Assembly (NCBI RefSeq): GCF_006715725.1
Contig: NZ_VFNU01000001.1
Coordinates: 1,736,001-1,800,000, forward strand
DNA length: 64,000 bases
Direction of reading: 5' to 3'
From: Nocardioides sp. SLBN-35
GTDB lineage: Bacteria > Actinomycetota > Actinomycetes > Propionibacteriales > Nocardioidaceae
This document shows positions 23,583 to 31,691 of the stretch, in pieces (position 1 is the first letter of the stretch; each line of letters opens with the position of its first letter). The notes beneath the pieces were generated by a model. The model worked only from the letters and a program-made list of their open reading frames with translations, made no database searches and was not told the DNA's origin. The translations under genes and the position numbers were made by a program.

Positions 23583-24602
23583 ATGAGAGACCGCAGCACC
23601 GGTTACCCGCGCAACGCCTGGTACGCCCTCGCCGCGTCCGGCGAGGTCGGCGAGGCGCCCTTCGGGACCCGCGCGCTCGACACGCCCGTCGTCCTGTTCC
23701 GGGTGTCCGACGGCAGCGTCGTCGCCCTCGGCGACCGCGACGCCCACCGCCCCTACCCGCTCAGCCTCGGCCACGTCGACGGCGACACGATCGTGTCCGG
23801 CTACTCCGGCTTCGCCTACGACCGCACCGGCGCCTGCGTCCGGGTCCCCTCCCAGGCCCAGGTGCCCTACGGCGCCCGGGTGCCGTCGTACCCGGTCGTC
23901 GAGGAGGGCGACCTCGTCTGGGTCTGGCTCGGCGAGCCCTCCCTGGCCTCGCTGCGCTCGCCGGTCTCCACGCCGTGGCTCACCGATGCCGCGTGGGAGA
24001 CCTTCGGCGGCGCGTGGGAGACCGCGGCCGGCGTCGGCCTGCTGCACGACAACTTCGCCGACATCACCCACGTCGCCGTCGTCGACCCGGTCATCTCGCC
24101 GCCCGCGCTGACCGGCGTCGCCCCCGCCCTCGAGGTGGAGCTCACCGAGACCACCGTCCACTTCCACCGCGACTGGCCCGCCGCGCCCCTGCCCGAGTGG
24201 CAGGCCAAGATCTCCGGCGCGTCCACCACGGCGTCGTACCCGCAGCGCGAGGAGGGAGCCTTCCTCGCCCCCGGCCTGTGGGCCGACCGCTGGGACGTGC
24301 TGCTGCCGGCCGAGGAGGGCGGCACCCAGACCTTCCGGTTCACCCACGCCGTCACCCCCGTCGACGAGCGCCACACCCGCCACCTGTGGCGGGTGAGCCG
24401 CAACTTCGCACCCGGGGCCGAGGCCTCCGAGATGCTGCGGCCGATCTTCGAGTCGTACTACCTCAAGGTGCGCGAGATCCTCGAGACGATGCAGCAGGTC
24501 ATCGACCGCGACGGGTACGGCGAGGACGTCAACGTCGCCGCCGACCTGGCCGCCCTGCAGGTGCGCAAGATCCTGCGGCGGTTGGTGGCTGACGAGGGCT
24601 GA
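23583..24602 (+). CDS. Rieske-oxygenase (VanA-like) protein with lost metal ligands, probable pseudoenzyme
   Basis: 339 residues, full length for the VanA family and in frame throughout. The fold is clear (NAWYALAASGEV, PLSLGHVDGDTIV, LVWVWLGEP, LLHDNFADITH), but the ligands are replaced. The Rieske C-x-H is Asp53-Ala-His55. The C-x-x-H is Ser72-Gly-Tyr-Ser75. At the mononuclear iron site the first histidine (His163) remains, the second is Asp168, and the expected acidic ligand near the end (family FAED) reads LKVR. So it can hold neither a normal Rieske cluster nor a normal 2-His-1-carboxylate iron. The comparison with VanA is from memory. It starts 12 bases after the reductase gene. Confidence 0.85.
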   Translation: MRDRSTGYPRNAWYALAASGEVGEAPFGTRALDTPVVLFRVSDGSVVALGDRDAHRPYPLSLGHVDGDTIVSGYSGFAYDRTGACVRVPSQAQVPYGARVPSYPVVEEGDLVWVWLGEPSLASLRSPVSTPWLTDAAWETFGGAWETAAGVGLLHDNFADITHVAVVDPVISPPALTGVAPALEVELTETTVHFHRDWPAAPLPEWQAKISGASTTASYPQREEGAFLAPGLWADRWDVLLPAEEGGTQTFRFTHAVTPVDERHTRHLWRVSRNFAPGAEASEMLRPIFESYYLKVREILETMQQVIDRDGYGEDVNVAADLAALQVRKILRRLVADEG

Positions 24603-24607
24603 GGCCC

Positions 24608-24805
24608 CTTGTAACTAAGTGTTACGTCGCGCATTTCGGTGCGACAGCGCCCGGGTAGTGGCCAGAGCGCCCGGGTAGTCGCGCCGGCGTCCCGCTGGTC
24701 CGCTCGGTTCGGCCGTGCCCTTGTGCGCAGGCAACTACCTCGGTGCTGTGGCTACTACCCGGGCGCTGTGGTGGGGCAATTCACGACGTAACACTTAGTT
24801 ACAAG
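24608..24805. repeat. 198-bp nested inverted-repeat element
   Basis: Perfect 22-bp terminal inverted repeats at 24608-24629 and 24784-24805; each contains the small palindrome GTAAC-N5-GTTAC. Inside is a second perfect pair: ACAGCGCCCGGGTAGT (24644-24659) and its complement (24754-24769). Each half has one more, less exact copy of this 16-mer (24664-24679 and, complemented, 24734-24749), so the element is built symmetrically around its centre. No open frame of note. It starts 5 bases after the Rieske-like gene. It may be a non-autonomous mobile repeat (MITE/REP-like) or a large structured terminator. Confidence 0.7.
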
Positions 24806-24816
24806 TGAGGACGGGC

Positions 24817-24834
24817 GTGGGGCGCTGGCCCCAC
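24817..24834 (+). terminator. Probable terminator of the permease/ligase/reductase operon
   Basis: GTGGGGC and GCCCCAC form a perfect 7-bp G/C stem with a GCTG loop, about 215 bases after the stop of the Rieske-like gene and right after the 198-bp repeat element. No T-run. Confidence 0.4.
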
Positions 24835-25047
24835 GGCCGGCGGACCTCACCGGCGTCGATCGGATCAGCCGGCTTCATCCGATCCGCGCCGATCCCGTGT
24901 AACACGTTGTTCGCCGGACCACTCGCCACCTCTCAGCAGAATCCGGCTCGAGCGGGCCCGGTTCGCTGACAAACCGACGGGTAGTCGCGTGGACGGCGTG
25001 TTACTTGCGCTCGCACGGCCCCACGCTGCCGGAGAGGCACCGAGGCA
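24835..25047. other. Intergenic stretch with degenerate repeat sequences, no gene seen
   Basis: Between the 198-bp element and the P450 terminator I see no supported gene. There is a perfect 8-bp inverted repeat, GATCGGAT / ATCCGATC (24858-24884). GTAACAC (24899-24905) and GTGTTAC (24998-25004) form another inverted pair, with GGGTAGTCGCG between them at 24979-24989, which also occurs inside the first element. This looks like a decayed second copy of that repeat. Confidence 0.45.
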
Positions 25048-25086
25048 CCGAGGCCCCGCCACCCGGTCGGGGCGGCGGGGCCTCGG
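25048..25086 (-). terminator. Strong hairpin terminator of the P450 gene
   Basis: A perfect 13-bp stem, CCGAGGCCCCGCC and GGCGGGGCCTCGG, with a 13-base loop, begins 31 bases after the P450 stop codon (25118) on the minus strand. It has no T-run, as is usual in actinobacteria. Confidence 0.75.
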
Positions 25087-25117
25087 TCCGTCTCGCAGGG
25101 AGCGGGGGAGCTGGTCG

Positions 25118-26386
25118 TCAGTCCTTGGTGGTGACCTTGACCGGCAGCGTCTTGATGCCGTTGACGAAGTTGCTGCGCACCCGGCGGACATCGCCGTTCA
25201 GCTCGATCGACGCGAGCCGGGGGATCAGCTCCTCGAACATCAGCCGGATCTCCATGCGGGCCAGGTTGTTGCCCATGCACAGGTGGGGGCTGCCCTTGCC
25301 GAAGGTGACGTGGTCGATGTTCTTGCGGGTGACGTCGAAGTCGTAGGGGTTCTCGAAGACGTCCTCGTCGCGGTTGCCGGAGGCGAACCACATGACGACC
25401 TTGTCGCCCTCCTTGATCTCCTGGCCGCCCAGCTCGACGTCGCGGGTGGCGGTACGACGGAAGTGGTAGACGGGGGAGGCCCAGCGCAGGAACTCCTCGA
25501 CGGCGTCGGGGATGAGCGACGGGTCGGCCTGCAGCTTGGCGAGCTGCTCGGGGTGCTCGATCAGGGCGAGCATCGAGTGGGTGATCGTGTGGCGGGTGGT
25601 CTCGTTGCCGGCGACGACGAGGAGCAGGAAGTACGAGTCGTACTCCGAGGCCGACATGGCCTGGCCGTCCTCGGGGATCTTGTTGACCAGCTGGCTGACC
25701 AGGTCGGTCCCTTCTCCACCGCGCCGCCCGGCGGCGAGCTCGCGGCCGTAGTCGAAGACCTCCTGGGAGACGGGGGAGCGGAACGGCAGGTGCTTGTACT
25801 GCTCGCTCTCCGCGTCGGAGATCAGGATCTTGGCGTGCTCGGGGTCGGAGAAGCCGATGATCTCGTTGCCCCAGTCGATGAGCTGGCCGGTCTTCTCCTG
25901 GGGTACGTCGAGCAGCCGGGCCAGCACCTGGATCGGGAAGTCCGCGCTGACGTCCTCGACGAAGTCGAACTCGCCCTTGGCCAGCGCCGCGTCGACGGTG
26001 GCGCGGGTGATGTCGCGCAGCAGGTCCTCGTAGTTGCGCATCAGGTTGGGGCGGCTGAACTCGCGCGAGATGAGCTTGCGCAGGGCGCGGTGCCGCAGGC
26101 CGTCCATCTCGAGGATGGAGCGGCGGGCCTCCTGCAGCTCGGGCTCGACCTCCTCGAGGTTCACGAAGTTGGTCGACGTGAACGTCTCCGGGTCCTTGTC
26201 GACCTCGCAGATGTCGGCGTGCTTGGTGACGGCCCAGAAGCCGTGGCCACCGTCGGTCTCGCGCTGCCAGAACACCGGGGCCTCCGCGCGGAGGGTGTCG
26301 AGCATGCCCCAGGCCTCGGGGCCGGCGAAGCGGTCGAGGTCGACCAGGTCGACCTGGTCCAGCGGGACGTACGGCGGCTTGTCCAC
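25118..26386 (-). CDS. Cytochrome P450
   Basis: 422 residues from GTG 26386, with GGAGA six bases upstream; the longer open frame before it is out of context. Key motifs: I-helix VVAGNETTRH, ExxR as EEFLRW, and heme loop FGKGSPHLCMGNNLARMEI with axial Cys370. It is a soluble bacterial class I-type P450 that needs an external reductase. No ferredoxin gene is adjacent; the VanB-type reductase at 22.6 kb, in the same putative regulon, is the likeliest electron donor. It is divergent from the acetoacetate-decarboxylase-like operon and has its own MarR-type operator. Probable role: hydroxylation or N-dealkylation of the pathway substrate. Confidence 0.92.
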   Translation of the reverse strand: MDKPPYVPLDQVDLVDLDRFAGPEAWGMLDTLRAEAPVFWQRETDGGHGFWAVTKHADICEVDKDPETFTSTNFVNLEEVEPELQEARRSILEMDGLRHRALRKLISREFSRPNLMRNYEDLLRDITRATVDAALAKGEFDFVEDVSADFPIQVLARLLDVPQEKTGQLIDWGNEIIGFSDPEHAKILISDAESEQYKHLPFRSPVSQEVFDYGRELAAGRRGGEGTDLVSQLVNKIPEDGQAMSASEYDSYFLLLVVAGNETTRHTITHSMLALIEHPEQLAKLQADPSLIPDAVEEFLRWASPVYHFRRTATRDVELGGQEIKEGDKVVMWFASGNRDEDVFENPYDFDVTRKNIDHVTFGKGSPHLCMGNNLARMEIRLMFEELIPRLASIELNGDVRRVRSNFVNGIKTLPVKVTTKD

Positions 26387-26411
26387 GGCGAATCTCCATC
26401 CGTTCAGGTAG

Positions 26412-26431
26412 ATCGTTTGGATCCGAACAAT
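26412..26431. promoter_or_regulatory. MarR-type operator on the P450 side
   Basis: ATCGTTTGGATCCGAACAAT, 26 bases upstream of the P450 GTG. It shares the core GGATCCGAAC with the site at 19646-19665 and keeps ATCGTT at its edge. Its position would block the P450 promoter. Confidence 0.7.
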
Positions 26432-26482
26432 ATCCTCCGAAAATCTCCCGCGCAAGGGTGGTCTTTCGTCTTCGGGGTGGCT

Positions 26483-26502
26483 ATCGTACGGATCCGAACG
26501 AC
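26483..26502. promoter_or_regulatory. MarR-type operator before the eight-gene catabolic operon
   Basis: ATCGTACGGATCCGAACGAC, identical to the site at 19646-19665 except for the last base, and with the same GGCT before it. It lies 31 bases upstream of the ATG at 26533. With the site at 26412 it makes a paired divergent control region about 70 bases apart centre to centre. Confidence 0.8.
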
Positions 26503-26532
26503 CTGCACATCCTCGACCGGAGCTGAGGCCCG

Positions 26533-27354
26533 ATGAACGACATGAAGGGGTTCTTCTTCCCCCGCACCGCGACCGGCCAGTCATCGCTGATCCCGTCGCC
26601 GCCGTGGTACTACTCCGGCGACCTGCTGACGGTGGAGTACCGCACGGACCCGGCCCGCGTCGCCGAGCTGCTGCCGGCTCCGCTCGAGCTCGCCCCGGAG
26701 GACCCGGGCGCCGTCGCGCTGATCTGGGCCGACTGGCAGTCCTGCTCCGGCACCCGCGAGGAGCTGCTCGACCCGGTGCGCTCGCAGTACAAGGAGGCGT
26801 TCGTCGTCGTCCGCTGCGCCTACGAGGGCGTGACCTACTCCCGCTGCGTCTACATCTGGGTCGACAAGGACTTCGCGATCGCCCGCGGCATGCACCAGGG
26901 CTATCCCAAGAAGCTCGGCTCGATGTGGCAGACCCGGCCGCACCCCTTCGCCCACGCCGCCCCACAGGTCGCCCCCGGCGGCGTCTTCGGTGCGACCCTC
27001 GCCGCCGGCGACCGCCGCCTCGCGCAGGCCGTGCTGACCCTCACCGACGAGTCGCCCACCAACGGCTTCGTCAACGGCCACCCGATGGCCCACCACCGCG
27101 TCTACCCGGGCATCGCCAAGGGCGCCCCGGACGCGTACGCCGAGCTCATCGCCTCGGGCTCCAGCTCCTTCGAGGCCGGCCCGGCGTACTCCGGCGACGT
27201 CGAGCTCGAGCTGTTCGAGTCCCCGACCGAGGAGCTGCACCGCCTCGAGGTGCAGGAGGTCATCGGCGGCTACTACCGCCAGGTCGGCGTCGTCTGGGAC
27301 GGCGGCAGGACCCTGGCCACGAACTCCGACGGCACCTGGGAGGCAGCGCGATGA
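26533..27354 (+). CDS. Acetoacetate decarboxylase-like protein
   Basis: 273 residues. The phrase HQGYPKKLGSMW contains the paired lysines of acetoacetate decarboxylase (GFPKKLA in the clostridial enzyme), where the first lysine forms the Schiff base. The N-terminal PSPPWYYSGDLLTVEYRTDP and the C-terminal GGYYRQVGVVWDGG fit the ADC fold. ADC-like proteins also include non-decarboxylating aldolase/dehydratase types, so the reaction on the ring-cleavage intermediate is open. First gene of the operon that runs to 34571; its stop overlaps the aldehyde dehydrogenase start by four bases. Weak ribosome site GAGG. Confidence 0.85.
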   Translation: MNDMKGFFFPRTATGQSSLIPSPPWYYSGDLLTVEYRTDPARVAELLPAPLELAPEDPGAVALIWADWQSCSGTREELLDPVRSQYKEAFVVVRCAYEGVTYSRCVYIWVDKDFAIARGMHQGYPKKLGSMWQTRPHPFAHAAPQVAPGGVFGATLAAGDRRLAQAVLTLTDESPTNGFVNGHPMAHHRVYPGIAKGAPDAYAELIASGSSSFEAGPAYSGDVELELFESPTEELHRLEVQEVIGGYYRQVGVVWDGGRTLATNSDGTWEAAR

Positions 27355-28889
27355 CCGAGACCACCGACTTCCTGGTCGACGTCGACGGCGTCCAGGTCGA
27401 CACCCGCCACTGGATCGGTGGCGAGCGGGTTGCCTCCGCCTCCACGTTCACCGACATCTCGCCGATCGACGAGCAGCCGATCGCCGAGGTCGCAGCCGGT
27501 ACGTCGGCCGAGGTCGACGCCGCCGTCGCCGCCGCGCGGGCGGCCTTCCCCGCCTGGGCGGCGCTGCCCGTCGCAGAGCGCAGCGCGATCCTGCGCCGCG
27601 TCGCCGAGGGCGTCGAGGCCCGGGTCGAGGACCTGTCCCGGGTCGAGACGCGCGACAACGGCTCGCTGATCCGCAGCCACCGCCGCGGCGTGATGCCGCG
27701 CGTGGCCATGAACTTCCGGGCCTTCGCGGACTTCGCGGAGAACGAGCTCGGCCACCCCGACATGGAGGTCCCCGGCCGCGGCCACCGCGAGCGGGTCACC
27801 TACGACCCCGCCGGCGTCGTCGCGATCATCACGCCCTGGAACGCGCCGCTGATGCTCGCCACCTGGCGGATCGGCCCCGCGCTGGCCGCGGGCAACACCG
27901 TCGTGGTCAAGCCGCCGGAGTGGGCGCCGCTCACCGCGAGCCTGCTGGCCGACATCATGCACGAGGCCGGCGTGCCCGCCGGTGTCTTCAACGTGGTCCA
28001 GGGCACCGGCGCCGAGGCCGGCGCGCCGCTGACCGCGCACCCCGGCATCAACCGGCTCGCGTTCACCGGCTCGGTTCCCACCGCCGGCGTGATCGCCAAG
28101 GCCGCGGCGACCAACATCGTGCCGCTGTCCTACGAGCTCGGTGGCAAGTCGCCCCTCCTCGTCTTCGAGGACGCCGACCTCGACCTCGCCGTCGAGATCG
28201 CGGTCGAGCAGTTCGACAACGCCGGCCAGGTCTGCCTCAAGGCCGCCCGGATGTACGTCCACTCCTCGCTGGCCGAGGAGTTCACCCAGCGGGTCGTCGA
28301 GGGTGCCGCCAAGCTCAACCAGGGCGACCCCCGCGACGAGGGCACCGACGTGTCCGCGCTGATCTCGCGCCGACACTTCGAGCAGATCTCCGGCTTCGTC
28401 GAGCGGGCCCTCGCCGACGGCGCCGAGCCGCTGCTCGGCGGCGGTCCCAACGACGAGCTCGGCGGCCTCTACTTCCGTCCGACCATTCTGGTCGGCGCGA
28501 AGAAGGACTCCGAGATCATGACCGAGGAGGTCTTCGGGCCGGTCGTCACGATCAGCACCTTCGAGACCGAGGAGGAGGCCGTCACGATGGCCAACGACAC
28601 CCCCTTCGGCCTCGCCGCGACGATCGTCACCGGCGACCGTGACCGCGCGGAGCGGGTCTCCGCGGCCCTCGACGCCGGCACCGTCTGGGTCAACTGCTTC
28701 TTCGTGCGCGACCTCAACGCCCCGTTCGGCGGCAACGGCAAGTCGGGCATCGGACGCGAGGGCGGGATCTGGTCGTTCGACTTCTACACCGACATCAAGA
28801 ACAGCGTCTTCTCGCCGACCGGCTGGACGACTCCGGAGGTCGAGGAGGTTGCGCAGCAACCGTCACGAGACCAGGGAGGGGATTCCTGA
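27351..28889 (+). CDS. NAD-dependent aldehyde dehydrogenase (HpaE-like)
   Basis: 512 residues. Conserved parts: ITPWNAPLMLATWRIGPALAAGNTVVVKPPEWAP, FTGSVPTAG (NAD fold), YELGGKSP (catalytic Glu) and NAGQVCLKAARMYVH (catalytic Cys). Length and order are those of 5-carboxymethyl-2-hydroxymuconate semialdehyde dehydrogenase and betaine-aldehyde-type enzymes. Lying directly before the extradiol dioxygenase, it most likely oxidises the ring-cleavage semialdehyde. It overlaps the preceding gene by ATGA and the next by one base (TGATG). Confidence 0.9.
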   Translation: MTETTDFLVDVDGVQVDTRHWIGGERVASASTFTDISPIDEQPIAEVAAGTSAEVDAAVAAARAAFPAWAALPVAERSAILRRVAEGVEARVEDLSRVETRDNGSLIRSHRRGVMPRVAMNFRAFADFAENELGHPDMEVPGRGHRERVTYDPAGVVAIITPWNAPLMLATWRIGPALAAGNTVVVKPPEWAPLTASLLADIMHEAGVPAGVFNVVQGTGAEAGAPLTAHPGINRLAFTGSVPTAGVIAKAAATNIVPLSYELGGKSPLLVFEDADLDLAVEIAVEQFDNAGQVCLKAARMYVHSSLAEEFTQRVVEGAAKLNQGDPRDEGTDVSALISRRHFEQISGFVERALADGAEPLLGGGPNDELGGLYFRPTILVGAKKDSEIMTEEVFGPVVTISTFETEEEAVTMANDTPFGLAATIVTGDRDRAERVSAALDAGTVWVNCFFVRDLNAPFGGNGKSGIGREGGIWSFDFYTDIKNSVFSPTGWTTPEVEEVAQQPSRDQGGDS

Positions 28890-29848
28890 TGGGTGAGGTC
28901 GTCGGCGCGGGACTGATCGCGCACGTCCCCACGATCGTGCTGCCGGAGGCGATCCGGCGCGAGCTCAACAACGGCGAGGACACCACGCTGGTCTCCGGCC
29001 TGCAGCAGCTGCGCCGCGAGGTCTTCGACGTCCTCGACTACGACACCGTCGTGGTCCTCGACTCGCACTGGGCGACCACCGTCGAGTGGGTCGTCACCGC
29101 CCAGGACCGCCGCAGCGGGCTGTTCACCTCCGAGGAGCTGCCCCGGGGCATGGAGCGGCGCCACTACGACTTCGCCGGCGACCCCGAGCTCGCGCACCTG
29201 ATCGCGAGCAAGGCTGCCGAGAACTCCACGTGGATCACCGCGATCGACGACCACAGCCTGCCGATCTTCTACGCCACCACCAATGTGTGGGAGTACCTCG
29301 GCCAGGGCCTGCCCGAGAAGAAGTGGATCTCGATCGGCGTGTGCCAGACCGCCGACGGCGAGGACGCACTGCGGCTGGGTCGCGCCCTCGGCGCGGCCAT
29401 CGCCGAGTCCGACCGCAAGGTCCTGCTCATCGCGTCCGGCGCCATGTCCCACACCTTCTGGGGTCTGCGCCAGCTGCGTGACCACGAGGCGTCAGGCGTC
29501 GAGCACCTCTTCACGCCGGAGGCCGCGGCCGCCGATGCCGAGCGGATCGACTGGTTCAAGAACGGCGACCACGCCCGCGTGCTCGACACGATGGACGAGT
29601 TCTACCGGTTCAAGCCCGAGGCCCGCTTCCAGCACTACCTGATGATGATCGGCGCTCTCGGCGAGGGCGACTGCACCGCGCCCGGTCGCCAGTACGGCGA
29701 GTACGAGAACTCCATCGGCACCGGCCAGGTCCACCTCTGGTTCGACCGTCCCGAGGGCGGCTTCCCCGCCGCCCGCACCACTCCCACCGACCCCGACTAC
29801 GTGCGCCAGATGGGCGGCGCCGGTGCCGACGTACCGGCAGCCGGCTGA
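28889..29848 (+). CDS. Class III (LigB-type) extradiol ring-cleavage dioxygenase, HpaD-like
   Basis: 319 residues. GAGLIAHVPTIVLPE provides the first metal histidine, VVVLDSHWATTVEW the second histidine region, and IDDHSLPIFYATTNVWEYL the third conserved block, typical of 3,4-dihydroxyphenylacetate 2,3-dioxygenase and LigB enzymes that use non-heme Fe(II). It should open a catechol-type ring next to the hydroxyls. It sits between an HpaE-like dehydrogenase and an HpaG-like FAH protein, the order seen in homoprotocatechuate pathways. The exact catechol cannot be told. Confidence 0.88.
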   Translation: MGEVVGAGLIAHVPTIVLPEAIRRELNNGEDTTLVSGLQQLRREVFDVLDYDTVVVLDSHWATTVEWVVTAQDRRSGLFTSEELPRGMERRHYDFAGDPELAHLIASKAAENSTWITAIDDHSLPIFYATTNVWEYLGQGLPEKKWISIGVCQTADGEDALRLGRALGAAIAESDRKVLLIASGAMSHTFWGLRQLRDHEASGVEHLFTPEAAAADAERIDWFKNGDHARVLDTMDEFYRFKPEARFQHYLMMIGALGEGDCTAPGRQYGEYENSIGTGQVHLWFDRPEGGFPAARTTPTDPDYVRQMGGAGADVPAAG

Positions 29849-29870
29849 GCCGACCGAGAGGAACCCTGAG

Positions 29871-30731
29871 ATGACCACCGAGTACCGCCGGATCCTCCTC
29901 GACGGCAACGCCGTCGACGTACGCCGCGACGGCGAGACCCTCGTCGCCGGCGACGGCCGCACCGTCGCCATCGCCGACGCCACCCACCTCCCGCCGGTGA
30001 CGCCGAGCAAGATCGTCTGCGTCCACCTCAACTACTCCTCGCGCGTGGAGGAGATGATGACCAAGCTGCCGCCCGCGCCGACGTACTTCCACAAGCCGGT
30101 CTCCGCGCTCAACGCGCACGAGTCGGCCGTCGTGCGCCCGCAGGGCTGCAAGTGGCTCAACTACGAGGGCGAGATCGCGATCATCATCGGCAAGACCGCG
30201 CGCAACATCTCGCCCGAGGAGGCCGGCGACTACATCCGCGGCTACTCCATCGGCAACGACTACGGCCTGCACGACTTCCGCGACACCGACTCCGGCTCGA
30301 TGCTGCGGGTCAAGGGCGCCGACACGCTGTGCCCGGTCGGCCCCGGCATCGTCGAGGGCTGGGACTTCCACGACAAGCGGATCCGCACGATCGTCAACGG
30401 TGAGGTGCGCCAGGACGGCAACACCAACGAGATGAAGTGGGACATGCACTACCTCGTCGCCGACATCGCGCGCACCATCACGCTGCAGCCCGGCGACATC
30501 CTGATGTCCGGCACCCCGGCGATCTCGCGCACCGTCTACCCCGGCGACGTCGTCGAGGTCGAGGTCGAGGGCCTCGGCACCCTTCGCAACCACATCGTCG
30601 AGGGCCCGACCCCGATCCGCAGCGACGTCGGCGCGCAGCCGACCGAGAGCGAGGAGGTCCTCTCGACCGCCAAGGGTGGCGACTGGGAGTTCCGCGGCAT
30701 CCGCAAGCCCGACCTCTCGAACACCCACTGA
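29871..30731 (+). CDS. Fumarylacetoacetate hydrolase family protein (HpaG-like isomerase/decarboxylase)
   Basis: 286 residues from ATG 29871 behind GAGAGGAA. A short N-terminal domain is followed by the FAH core: FHKPVSALNAHES, LNYEGEIAIIIGKTARNISPEEA (the two metal-binding glutamates), GYSIGNDYGLHDF, and LQPGDILMSGTPA near the end. FAH-family members decarboxylate or isomerise meta-cleavage products, as HpaG does with 5-oxo-pent-3-ene-1,2,5-tricarboxylate. In this operon it would act after the dioxygenase and the dehydrogenase. Confidence 0.88.
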   Translation: MTTEYRRILLDGNAVDVRRDGETLVAGDGRTVAIADATHLPPVTPSKIVCVHLNYSSRVEEMMTKLPPAPTYFHKPVSALNAHESAVVRPQGCKWLNYEGEIAIIIGKTARNISPEEAGDYIRGYSIGNDYGLHDFRDTDSGSMLRVKGADTLCPVGPGIVEGWDFHDKRIRTIVNGEVRQDGNTNEMKWDMHYLVADIARTITLQPGDILMSGTPAISRTVYPGDVVEVEVEGLGTLRNHIVEGPTPIRSDVGAQPTESEEVLSTAKGGDWEFRGIRKPDLSNTH

Positions 30732-30758
30732 GCCTGCGCCGCTCTGGAAGGACGTGCC

Positions 30759-31691
30759 GTGCCCGCACCTCGCATGCTGATGATCCTCAGCGAGAACTGG
30801 ACCCTCACCGACGGTCGCAACCTGAACGACCTGGTCACCTGGTCCCGGATCGCGGAGGACACCGGCTTCGACTCGGTGATGATCTCCGAGCACGTCGTCC
30901 TCGGCCGCGACGCCAGCGACAAGGGCGTGATGGGCAACCCGCGTGACTACGCGGCGCCCGGCAACCAGGACCCGATGATGCCCTGGCCCAACTCGCTGAT
31001 GCTGTTCTCGGCGATCGCCTCGGTCACCGAGCGGATCCGGCTGGTCGGTGCGGCGGTGCTCGCGCCGCTGCGTCACCCGCTGATGCTGGCCCGCGAGCTC
31101 GGCACCCTCGACCTGATCTCGGAGGGACGCCTGGTCGTGCAGCCGAGCGTGAGCTGGAGCAAGGACGAGTACGCCGCGCTCGGCGTACCGTTCCGCGAGC
31201 GCGGCAGGATCCTCAGCGAGCAGCTCGAGGTGATGAGGCTCGTCTTCGGGCAGTCTCCGGCCACCCACCACGGCGAGTACTTCGACTTCGAGGACATCTA
31301 CCTCGAGCCGAAGGCGTTCCGGCCCGAGGGGCCGCGGATGTGGTTCGGCGGCCAGAAGGCGCACGGCGCGGTCGTCGAGCGGATCGTGAAGTACGGCCAC
31401 GGCTTCCACCCGTTCGGCCGCCCCACGGCCGAGGACCTGCAGGTCATCAAGGACGCGATGGCCGAGGCCGGCCGCGACATGGCGGAGCTGGAGATGGTCG
31501 GGGGAGTGCGCTACTCCTTCCCCGACGACCGCTCGCGGGCCGACCTCGGCGCGTCGATGGACTCGATCCCCGAGCAGCTCGAGCAGGGCTTCACCACCAT
31601 CTGCATCAAGCCGTCGATGTACATCGACGACCAGAAGGAGATGGAGGCGTTCTGCAAGGACGTCATGAAGCGGGCCGAGGCACTGGCATGA
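30759..31691 (+). CDS. LLM-class flavin-dependent oxidoreductase (luciferase-like)
   Basis: 310 residues from GTG 30759 (AAGGA upstream). Luciferase-like TIM-barrel phrases: WSRIAEDTGFDSVMISEHVVLG, LAPLRHPLMLARELGTLDLISEGRL and the insertion LRHP...GRLVVQPSVSWSKDEYAALG. These enzymes use F420 or reduced FMN; the sequence alone does not decide which. In catabolic operons they often act as dehydrogenases or monooxygenases. The stop overlaps the next gene by ATGA. Confidence 0.85.
   Translation: MPAPRMLMILSENWTLTDGRNLNDLVTWSRIAEDTGFDSVMISEHVVLGRDASDKGVMGNPRDYAAPGNQDPMMPWPNSLMLFSAIASVTERIRLVGAAVLAPLRHPLMLARELGTLDLISEGRLVVQPSVSWSKDEYAALGVPFRERGRILSEQLEVMRLVFGQSPATHHGEYFDFEDIYLEPKAFRPEGPRMWFGGQKAHGAVVERIVKYGHGFHPFGRPTAEDLQVIKDAMAEAGRDMAELEMVGGVRYSFPDDRSRADLGASMDSIPEQLEQGFTTICIKPSMYIDDQKEMEAFCKDVMKRAEALA

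Noticed and set aside
24608-24805. Insertion sequence with a transposase
   Set aside because: The terminal inverted repeats fit a mobile element, but no transposase frame exists inside or beside it, so it is listed as a repeat only.
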